From Trematomus loennbergii (Eukaryota; Chordata; Actinopteri; Perciformes; Nototheniidae): a DNA stretch of 64,000 nucleotides. The notes under the pieces were generated by a model. The model was not told where the DNA came from. It ran no database searches and was given only the letters and a program-made list of their open reading frames with translations. Positions 54,588-64,000 of the stretch are shown piece by piece. Made by a program: the position numbers and the translations under genes. The first letter of the stretch is position 1; the number at the start of each line of letters is the position of its first letter. Where the stretch lies: assembly GCA_012861695.1 (NCBI GenBank), contig JAAOOA010000026.1, positions 14,317,432 to 14,381,431 of the forward strand, read 5' to 3'.

Positions 54588-56859
54588 CTGCTCACCTAAT
54601 TAACGCGGGCTGAAGGTTTCCCCCTCTAATTCCACCACCTTTAACCTCAACATAAGATGGGTGACCAGAAAACTGGAGCTCACTACAGCAAACACAGTAC
54701 AACCGTTTTCATCTATTTAAAATGTGCTTTTTGTACTTTTCTATTTATAGTATATTTATGTTTTTTCCACCCATGAGCCAATATCTTACAAGGAATCCTT
54801 CAACACAGAGTTCATCCTACATGACACTGCATTCATCCTCAGTATCATTACATTTTTGAACATATTTGTTTTTACTGTCCAAGTTGAGGACCACACTCTC
54901 TTCCCATCGCCTCTTCTCTCGCTCAGCCTCTCTTTTCCCCCTCTGTTTATTCTTCTGGCGGTGCAACAGGCCCCAGAGCCCAGAGGCAAGTCATGTTCTC
55001 AGGGAAACAGCAACTCTCCACAGAGCTGATATCAAAATAGTTTAAAATGTGAATTGTCTGATAGTTCCCAGTGAGCGCAGAGCCTAGCCAAACACTTCCA
55101 GATCTCCCTGCCAGCAGAATGTAAACAGAGCCAGGGGCTGGGAGAGAGCAAGTGAACCTGTTGTGTTCATGTCACACAGCAAGCTCGGACTGGTCTAGTT
55201 TGTTTAGTTGGTCGGCCAAAACTTTTTCTGTGTGTTGTTTTTACTCAAAAAGTCAAGGGTGTGCAGGTGGTGACTCTTGATGGGGAAATATTTTGTCAGA
55301 GCTGGAATACTGAGATGAACCAGACGTCGTTGTTTCCTCATGTCGAAAATTAACAACAGTGAGAATCCAATGTTTGTAATTTCTTTACAGCTCTGGATCA
55401 AATTTGCTCAGGCTGTTCTGTTAGGGTTTGAATTTGTTGTCCATGTAATTGCATTGTCCTAAAGTCATATCCAATCTTTCTCTCCCTGTTCCCTGCATTC
55501 TCTATACAAATCAGTCTATACAGCACTAAAACGCCAACCCCTGTACGCAACTATTATTATTTTTTTAAAACACATAATTTGAGATAAATGTTCTTACACA
55601 CAAATCAACATTTGCACTGTGTATATATACAAAGGTAAAGCAACTTTTTTGGGTGCTTAAAGTCAAGTGTTTGCCTACAATTGTAATAAAATGAACATAA
55701 TACATACTGTAGGAATATAGAATGGTTGAGTTTTGTACCAAAAACAATTACATTAAACTATTTATAAAGCATCTCTTTCTGTTTTTCCTAAGAGTAATTC
55801 CCCTTCAAATGTGGTGGGTAATATGTGTTGGTTCTACATAAGCTGTCCAGATATTTCTTTAAAATCCATATTGCCTCTCAGAGCTTATTAAAGTTATTAT
55901 AAATAATTGCTCTCCACAGCTCCTGAAAGGTGCACTGAACAACTTGTGTAATAGTTTGCTGACTTCTGGACGAGGGAAATTTAGGGAAACACCTCAGTTA
56001 GGTGTTTCCTTAGAGAAACACCAAACAGAGAACCCATTATAGAGGAGAAAAAACGTCCATGGCATTTTACTAAATGGGAAAATTGTGTGTTGAAAATGAA
56101 ATGTATAAATCAGTTTCATGACAGTCTTGCACCGTAGGAAATGTCATGGTTAAGGTGTGAATATAAGGTGTAAAGTATCACTTGTATAACCACAGATGGT
56201 AATCTAAATTCCTCTGAACATGGATAATTCAATTATCTTCAGAAGTTTGCTAAAAAAAATCAATAAAGAAAACAAGCCTTGTAACATAATGTTATCAATT
56301 CCATCTGTGAAACTTTCTGAATGTATACTGTATGTTTTCAGTGCATTTGTGATTTGTGGGTTTTAAGATTTAATATATCAGGGTATTTGTGCAAGCACGC
56401 CTGCATGCTGAAAGAAAAATAAATACTGCATAATGCTTGATTTGCACCTTCATTTGTTTGCCCCCATGTTTGTTTGCACTGGCATTCAGTGCATGTTTGT
56501 CAAGTAGTTAGAGATGCCAGCATTTAGTTACACGATGTAATGTATGAAATAAAGCACATTATCATAATCACCATGTCTGATATATGTGTGAGGTAGATGA
56601 AAACATCTCAGTTTTTAATGTGTATAATTTTGTTTATTTATTGAAAAACAATGATACATTTCATTCCCTGCTTCTTATTGTTTCACTCTTGCTCAGTAAC
56701 AAACCGGGAGGCCAAATATAATGATTATCCTTTTCCTACTTACAATAATGTAAGTCTCTCTTAAGTGCTTAATATGTCGATCGAAAAAGAACTGGATGCT
56801 ACATGTCTTATAGTTGACTCTAAAGACAACTAATGAGGATAAACTTTAAAAAACTACAA
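54588..56859. other. Intergenic
   Basis: AT-rich; I see no gene, RNA or repeat that I can support. Confidence 0.4.
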
Positions 56860-57230
56860 ATGTGCTGCGCATGTCTGCTTTTTATGGGGGGTTGTTACGC
56901 TTTGCCTGAATAAGCACTGGAACTTTCCAGCATTTATTTTCCTTTTTATTTATTTTGTGTCTGTGTTGTTTTCTCAGTATTGCAATGCATCACTTGACAT
57001 TACCCAAGCAAGTTTGAGCTGCAGCGCATCAGCTGAAAGCAATTTTGTCCGGAGCGCAGCTGCCAGGCGGATAAGACTTTCCTTCTTTCGTTTACTTTGA
57101 AATGTTCCTTTTTTTCAACATCCAAAATACACAAGGCAGCCAAATTGCTGACATGTGTGAGAGGGGCAGCGAGACTCCTGCATTCTTTCATGCCCCACTA
57201 TGCAAAACTCCACTTTGTTTATTTAAAGAA
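56860..57230. promoter_or_regulatory. Putative conserved non-coding element
   Basis: A block of even composition with CAGCTG-type E-boxes (GCAGCTGCC near 57057), GAGCTGCAGCGCATCAGCTG, TATGCAAAAC and CATTACCC motifs. Long open frames are absent. It is judged enhancer-like from motif density and contrast with the flanks only. Confidence 0.3.
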
Positions 57231-57497
57231 CACTGAACACTTTAGCACTATTAAGAAACATGTCATATAGTAAACTAAAGGTTTCCTCTCAGGAAAAATC
57301 CCTGTCAGTTTATTTTTCTTTTGCAAGAAGTTATTTTAGTTTTGACTCACAAACTGCCTGCATTTGCAATTAAGCAACAGTGTTGTAGCCCGGCTTGTGT
57401 AGAGCAGGACTCTGGATAGTAAACTGGAAGCTGGCTATTATGTTTTTGTTGAGTCGTGTAGGTGGAAGAACTGTCTTTTACTCACAGCGACCCATCG

Positions 57498-57806
57498 CTA
57501 ATCAGATCACTCGTTTTAATCAGCCAATCAGAGTGCTTGTTGCAACTAAACAATCAAATGGCTAAATTCAAGTGGCCACCAAATGCTAAATTTAACTACA
57601 ACTAATAAAAAAAGCTTATTTCAATGAACCAGTCAGATGACTTGAAACATTTTGAAATGGCCAATCAGATGGCTCACCTATCAAATTGGTCCTTTCGATC
57701 TGCCAATTAGAGGGTTTGTTTCAATCAGCCAATGAAATGGCACGTTTCAGTCTGCCAATCAGAAGGTTGTTTTCAGTCGGCCAATCAAATGACTCTTTGG
57801 GACAAT
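57498..57806. repeat. 26-bp minisatellite carrying CCAAT boxes
   Basis: The unit is about CCAATCAGATGGCTCGTTTC plus AATCxG. Unit starts lie at 57498, 57524, 57550, 57576 (first block) and 57703, 57729, 57755, 57781 (second block), each exactly 26 bp apart, with further units near 57629 and 57661 out of phase. Copies are 60-85 percent alike by eye, so it is old or selected. Confidence 0.8.
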
Positions 57807-58189
57807 GGTGTTTCCTCTCTAAAAGCTTTAAATTCAAATAAAACAATATAAGCATATTGAAAATACATTGTCAAAACCAACAAAAAGTATATGCCTTAGC
57901 TGCAGCCTTAGCAAGCAAGATGTTTCAAGAACAAAAAAAGTTCTCCCTGCTTATCGTGGGATGCTGCAGGACAACAAGAGTGTTATTTTAGTGCATGATG
58001 GGGTTAAGAGAATAATTAAAGACGACAAGTGGTGCTGTATTCATGACACACCATGAACTGAGTGGAAGGAAAAGAGCAAGGGGGCAGAGGGGATGTAAGT
58101 CTGAGATATACAGACAAGGAAAAAGGGGAAAACCTACATGTGCACCTGGGATGACAGCCAGAAGACAGCCTTTGCGTCAGTAAAGGCGA

Positions 58190-58460
58190 AATGGTGAGTG
58201 GGAGGAGGGCGTGGATGGAGGAAAAGAGGCTTCAAGAGCAGGAGACGGGAGGGCTAGTTGTGACTGAAAGCCCACCAGGGCCTCGGAGCGGCCCGGCGCA
58301 GGGAACAGCTAACTTACCTTGACATGCGTAGGAAACCCAAGCCTCTCTGAGCCCTCTGTCAGATAGGAGCCACCCAGTGTAGCCCCGCCACAACTGTGTA
58401 GCCTGAGCCCTGCGCGTCCTTTTTAACTAGCTTTGTTTAGATGAGCGCACGGCGGAGGAA
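58190..58460. promoter_or_regulatory. GC-rich island, putative conserved element or exon
   Basis: CpG-bearing sequence (CCTCGGAGCGGCCCGGCGC) in an AT-rich desert. On the minus strand CTGACAG and GTAAGT could frame a 38-bp exon (58318-58355), but this is too short to support. No coding frame is convincing. Confidence 0.3.
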
Positions 58461-61058
58461 TGCTTCAGTATACCTTGAAGCAACCACAAGCACAACAGCA
58501 TTAGAGCGACATGAGCTTCCCAACGCATGGGAATAAGTCCACTCTGGCTACTTGCAGGATTATGACTGACTGGAGTTCAGTGTTGGTCTGTGGGAAGGTC
58601 TGAGAATTGTGAATGTGCATGCATACTGTATGTATGGATGCATATACATTCCCTTTGATGTGGATTACTGTCAAAAAGATAAGAGTTGTTAGAAGTCGAG
58701 TGACTACTCAGCAAAGTAGACTTCAGAGTTAGAATTTGAATCAAGTTTGATGTGACTTAATTGAGATTTGGCAAAATGTATTAGATTACAATTAAAACAA
58801 AAGGTTTTAAGCACTTATGTCTTTGTATTGAAAACAATTACAGACGGTCTTGCATAGCAACAAAGCCTAATTATTTAAGTTCTTCGCCAATGCATTGAAA
58901 GGACTTGATATAAGTTGCAACAACTGCACTACTGACTTGGTATGACCCATTTGGCTGAGAGTAAGAAGAGTGAGACATTTTTTCTGGAAGAGCAATGAAA
59001 CGCAGTCTGAGATAAAGCTAATGACGACAGTATGAAGGAGAGGAGAGGACAGGGAAGAAAAAGGATTGGATGTTGGCACGCAGGGAAAGGCAGTCTGCGG
59101 TAGACTTGTAAATAGCCGGAGGGACAGAGGGATGGAGGAATGGAGTTATCAGCAGAGAAGTGATGAAGGTCTGGGATCAGGCCAACATAAACACAGGCCA
59201 GCCCAGAAGGAGCTGCAGCACACACACACACATTTACGCACAAAATACACACTCACATATATGGATGTGACTCACGCATACATGTTAAAAAATGCACAAA
59301 CATACAAACACTTAAGGCTGTGAGCAGCACTTTATATTCATCATAAATCCACATCGCACACATATACACAAACACACTCATGCGCCCACACACACGCCTG
59401 CAGATAAATAAACAGTGTGTACTGTATGGCTCCCAGACCACAACTTCTTGAGTGTTAAGCTGTGTGACAACAGCCCAGGCTGTCATTTAGACATCTCGTT
59501 TCATCACATACTTCACATTAGTCCATTTGCTCAGATACCACAGAATAAACATGCAGTCAAAAGAAATGGAGGGAGTTTTATTTTTAAACATCTGGAATAA
59601 GCAGAGTGGTGGACACATTTTAAAAAACTGCTTCAACCATTACAATGACTTTTACTTTGGAAACAAAGGCCAGCTGTAGATTTAATCATAACGTACAAAT
59701 GGTGGGGAGATATTAGTCACAACCGTTAATGTGCATGCTTGTATGTGTCTTTTCTGCTTTTGTTAAAGAGTGTTTATCTGCACGTGTCAGGGTGTTTCGC
59801 TGTTTGTCAGTGAGTGTGTGACTGGGCTTCATTAGTGTGCTGTGAAGCGGGAGCTCTCATGCTCTGTCTTGTCTTTGACCAACTAACACCTTGAGTGAAA
59901 CCTTAAAACTTGCTAAATGTTATCTTAAGCAGTGCATTGAGAGGCGTTTGGCAAAACTGCAGCATGAAAGAGCTGCTGTGAAGCATGTCTGGCTGGAATG
60001 CAAAACACTAGTCATGGTCATCACTCTGTCACCATACAGATACAGGCTTTGAGGACCAAGGACTAAAGTGTGTTTGTGTGAAAATATTTGTATGATAAAT
60101 TTAATCTGGATGAAGCAAGATTGCTGATAAAAGAGAATGCACCCTCAACAAAGAGAAGTTGTTTAAATCAGCTCTAATGTATATATTTACTATTAATAAC
60201 CATGACATTTGTATACCAAGACAGGGGTCACATGTAGCAGACTATTATGACCCAATGCAGTTCCCCTGAGACTATTAGCCTTTAAGCATCTTTCAGCTCA
60301 TAGTTTGGGCTCCAACTTTACCTTGTTTGCAGCAGGCAGATGTTGTCAGAGAGAAAAACCTCTCCTTAAGAATACAACTGTTTGCTTACATGTTTCAGCA
60401 TACTGAAGTAACAGATGATATGCTTCAATATCATTTTTCCACAAGAGGTGGACATCTGTTATTCTCAGGATAAAAAACTATAAACTAAGCACAAAAAGTA
60501 AGGAAATAAGTGTTTGGTAGATTACTTCTTTGTTGAAATAATGCGAGTACTTCTTTCACCTCTAGTAAAAAGAACACCCACAGCTTTATTAACAACATGT
60601 TTTATTTTACCACAAGTTAAAGAACCATACTCTTTTCTCTCTTATCCAATTATCCACCACATCTCTGACTCTTGCCAAAAGCGAAATTGCCCAATGCACG
60701 CCTACACACGACAAAGGCCCTGGTTTTACTACAGAGTTGTTCTTCCTCATGTAAAGATGCTTGCATGGCTCTCCTCAGAAAACACAAAGATTAAAAACAA
60801 CACTGTCTGCTGTGTGAGTGAGCATGTGTGAGTGTGTTTACCCTTTTGAAGCTCTCGGATTATTAATCTCCATGAGTGGTGGTCGGGGATGCACTGGTGG
60901 TACTTGTGGCTTGTGGGCGTGTGTTTTATACATAGAGCAACCTGCATGGCAGTTCAAAGCCGCCCTGTGCAGTATGATGGGATCAGAGGAGACATGAAAG
61001 CAGCACTCAATGACATGCACGGTCTAAAGATCACAGGGTGAAATGGCGAGGAAGGCGA

Positions 61059-61096
61059 ACCAACATAAACAAATTGTTTGATTTGTTTATGTTGGT
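61059..61096. repeat. Perfect 16-bp inverted repeat, 6-base loop
   Basis: ACCAACATAAACAAAT (61059-61074) and its exact reverse complement (61081-61096) are separated by TGTTTG. Each arm contains ATAAACA, the forkhead core. There is no U-run after it, so it is not read as a terminator. Confidence 0.85.
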
Positions 61097-61519
61097 GCAC
61101 CTACATTTTTTTTAGAGTTAGTCAAATCAAGTGCACCCACATGTTAGGGGCTCTTGAAGGCATGGATGCAGCAGACGTCTCATGGAAGAGAATTTTACTG
61201 TAGTTTTACTGAGTGAAAATGCATTAGCTATAGTTTTTCAGAAAATAAAAATTATATTTAATTATACATTAAATGCATTTAAAACAAATTTGAGGGACAT
61301 AAACAATGGTTCTCGAACAATACCAGCTGTAAAAAACTAGGATGCCATAATATATAATTTTTTTATTTTCATTTTAATATGAACTTAAAAGACTGCGATA
61401 TTGTACTTATTGTTTTTTAGGTTACTTGAAAGGTTGTGTTTATTACAGAGTTCAACTTTTCCATTAAAGAATGTTGGAAGTAATTTTCTTGATTTTGAAA
61501 AACTATTTCTTAATAGTTA

Positions 61520-61828
61520 CGGCCCGTCTACACGGCAGCGTGCGTTGCTTCAACGATGCTTCCCATTCACTTTGAATGGGGTGACGTCACGCTTTGCCGA
61601 ACTGCATTGTGGTTCCGTCGCGTTGCTTTGCCTCCGTTGCTCGCTTCGAAAGTTGAGAAAAGTTCGACAGAAGCGCCAGCCAATCAAATCATATGCCAGT
61701 ACAAGCTCTAGCCAATCAAACCGTGTGCTTGTGTGTCCAGGGCGGGAGATTAATGTGATTGGTTGTTGGTCGCACGCCAGACACGCCCACCGGCAAGCTT
61801 CAACGCACGCTGCCGTGTGGACGTACCG
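61520..61828. mobile_element. 309-bp Harbinger-type MITE
   Basis: The ends are inverted repeats of about 30 bp (CGGCCCGTCTACACGGCAGC left; GCTGCCGTGTGGACGTACCG right) and the flanks are TTA on both sides (61517-61519 and 61829-61831), the 3-bp TWA target duplication of PIF/Harbinger elements. The core has GCTTCAACG and CCAATCAAA blocks and no transposase. Confidence 0.75.
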
Positions 61829-62121
61829 TTAATGCAAATTGCATGTTTTCCTTATACTGTGCAGCCCTAGTTTTATCAGCTTGAACTCAATCCTCAAATG
61901 ATTGACAGTAAAGGAAAAAATAAACACCTACCAGCTTGGACTGCTTGTGCTCATCATCACTTCAAACATTCCCTTTATGTGGAACCAGTCTCAGAACAAT
62001 GGGAATATTGACAGTCTTGTGTTATGAACAAGCCGGGTTGTTTGAGTATTTCAGCGCGTTGGGCTCCCAGGCGGGCTGTATCTTTGTGAAAGCGATGTAT
62101 TGTATTTCTTTCCTGTGCCAG

Positions 62122-62269
62122 AGCCGTTTCCTGTGGCGGTGCCGTGTCAAACGATGACCCTCTGCTTCCTGCAAGTCGCATGGAGACAGGCCTGCCACGA
62201 GCCCCGGGGCCTCACCGCCAGCCCCTGAACAACCTCCGAGACCCCACTCCGTCTGTCTGCCTCCTTCAG
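62122..62269 (+). other. Possible isolated coding exon
   Basis: A strong acceptor (GTATTTCTTTCCTGTGCCAG) precedes 148 bp that are open in one frame (one base plus 49 codons; contains SNDDPLLPASRMETGLPRAP) and end CTTCAG|GTCATT. It is GC-rich and CpG-bearing against AT-rich flanks. The exon ends in phase 0, and the next candidate at 63284 begins open in phase 0. I recognise no family. Confidence 0.3.
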
Positions 62270-63283
62270 GTCATTACCCTCCATGCCCTTTCTGGATCTC
62301 ACTTTTTTTCCAAGCCCTGTATCTTGTTTCATCCTTATAACTATTGCTTATTTTTATGTTACTCCAATTCCCTTAATTTCTATCACCCTCCTCCTTACTA
62401 TTTTATTAAGTGCTTCTGTGTGTCCTCTGCCCCTTCTCCTCCATACCTCCTTTCCTCTTTGCATCCCTTCTTCCCTCCTCCCTTTGTCCCACTGTCCAGG
62501 TCAGAAGAGGGTCTGTCAGGCGTTTCCTGAGCGGGCCGTAGGTCCAGACCACACCTTGCGAGGGGATTTCTGCAAAATACTGCAGTGACGCCCTATAGAA
62601 ACAAGGAGACGTGCACACTCATGTATGCATACATACTTCCATGGAGCTACTGTACACACACTGAAAAATGATGGTTGTTTTTGGCAATAAGCTGTGACAG
62701 TGTTGAAATGCCGTCTGAAGGATAAAAAGAAACTTGTGGGAAAAATGTTAGACAGTGTAGTAGACACAATCAACATGAATTATATCAACGCTCCATCTAG
62801 AATAAGCAAAAGCTCTTTGTATTTTTACATTTTTCAGAATACAATCCCAGTGACCACAAATGGATAGCTGTCGACTTGCCTTATAAGTTAAGTCCCTGTG
62901 TTTCTGAGCACTAAAAAAATACGTTTTTACATCCCTGCTTTTGAGTATGAGAAAGCTGTCAAATCATGCACTACTATTGGTCCCTGAAGAAATCCACCAC
63001 ATGGCACGTTTGTAGTAAAGCAAGTCATATCAGGACTACTAGAATAGTTTTTAAACAATTTATACATGTGCTGAAACTAAATCAGAGCTTTTATGGTAAC
63101 TTATACTTCAACTTTGATCTAGTGTGTGCGTGCGTTGGCACAGTCCACTTTGTTCCACAGGCCGGCATGTCTTTGAGTTGGCCTCTCCTCTCCTACGACT
63201 CAAGGTCACGAGTACACACGCGTGCCGGCAGCAATAACACTTTACTGTGAATCTCCGCAATGACTCCTAAAGTCTTCTTTCAG

Positions 63284-63353
63284 TCCAGGTCAGAGGCAGG
63301 AAGTGAGCTGGGAGAAAAGGAGGAAGCAGAAGCAGCTCTCTCTCTGGCTGCAG
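63284..63353 (+). other. Possible isolated coding exon
   Basis: A good acceptor (AAAGTCTTCTTTCAG) and donor (CTGCAG|GTAATG) frame 70 bp open in phase 0 (SRSEAGSELGEKEEAEAALS...). It is compatible in phase with the candidate at 62122-62269. No family is recognised, and short purine-rich blocks are often open by chance. Confidence 0.25.
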
Positions 63354-64000
63354 GTAATGACCCTGAACCTTGACCTACAACCTCGCCCTCCATCAGTCTA
63401 ACAATACTCAGTCTGACAAAACACAGATGTGCAAACACGGTGGTGTTGCCTATAATTTGCAGATATTGAAGGAACGGTGTCTGGCAACATGAAGCCTTTA
63501 AATATATGATCCTTTTATTGTTAGAACATTTATGAATCTATTCTGTTTTAAGGCAACAGAGTCTTCAATAGATCAATAAAGACATTCAAATCCAGGATGA
63601 TAATTTATCTTTTTATTATTTGGCAACACTATACAGCATGTTGCATTTGTTCACTCATTACATTTACAGAAGTGGTCAGGAAAGTCTCATGGACTTTGTT
63701 TACACACTCATCCATACTACTTTCCTTTATCAAACAGCTTGACGATGCTGGAGCTGCAGCTGATGAAAAGACTGCTGGACATGAGCCCTGTCCAAAACCA
63801 ACCGCACCCCTTACACATTTAAAGGGTGCAGACACCAGCCTCCTTACTGCTAGTGTCTGTATCCTTTGAAACCTTTTGAAGTGTAATTGATGTATCGATG
63901 GTGACGCGTAGTCTCGATGCTTTTGGACAGAGCCCCTGGTTTTGGAGGTGACTGCCTCACCAGCCAAAGAAGTTTAACCTGCTGCCATGTTTGGAAGTCA
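63354..64000. other. Window end, nothing assigned
   Basis: No gene is supported. The minus-strand frame at 63629-63967 (112 codons) and the plus frame 63597-63869 overlap and show no domain. Confidence 0.35.

Noticed and set aside
58318..58355. 38-bp minus-strand microexon
   Set aside because: Borders fit, but the length gives no testable coding content and GC-rich DNA yields such pairs often.
63629..63967. 112-codon minus-strand frame near the window end
   Set aside because: No recognisable motif, a plus-strand frame of similar length overlaps it, and there is no splice or poly(A) context.

Overview
The window is nuclear DNA from a teleost fish, probably a percomorph. It has compact multi-exon genes with GT/AG introns, teleost gene families (purpurin/rbp4l, a rod pde6b, a simple-epithelial type I keratin, fyb1), long (TG)n/(CA)n arrays, L2-type LINE fragments and short TTAA-flanked elements. 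The percomorph suggestion rests on dispersed repeats I recognise from spiny-rayed fish genomes (copies at 32.1, 34.4, 48.6 and 50.7 kb). The species cannot be named from the sequence.

Layout. 0-1.4 kb: the last six coding exons of fyb1 (+). 2.8-9.1 kb: a block rich in repeats, with L2 LINE ends, short inverted-repeat elements, a nested ~130-bp minisatellite and GC-rich fragments. 10.4-17.3 kb: complete pde6b (-), 23 coding exons, 849 codons. 19.9-21.3 kb: two TTAA-flanked elements joined at one shared TTAA. 23.9-25.9 kb: complete purpurin gene rbp4l (+), TATA box to poly(A) signal. 26.7-28.0 kb: a 5'-truncated LINE (-). 32.6-40.9 kb: a type I keratin (-), nine coding exons (427 codons) plus a 5' non-coding exon. 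41-64 kb: no recognised gene; six long dinucleotide arrays, several GC-rich islands that look like conserved non-coding elements or isolated exons, a 26-bp repeat carrying CCAAT boxes, and two further inverted-repeat elements.

How the genes relate. pde6b and rbp4l are divergently transcribed neighbours with photoreceptor roles: the rod cGMP phosphodiesterase beta subunit, and a retinol-binding lipocalin made in photoreceptors. In human, PDE6C and RBP4 are likewise adjacent and divergent, so this looks like a second surviving copy of one ancestral PDE6/RBP gene pair. fyb1 (immune adaptor) and the keratin (epithelial filament) show no functional link to them. Points most worth checking: the paralogous pair, the C-terminal CSMC prenylation box of Pde6b, an apparently extra intron in both pde6b and the keratin, the 26-bp CCAAT array, the forkhead-motif hairpin, and possible exons in the right-hand 20 kb.
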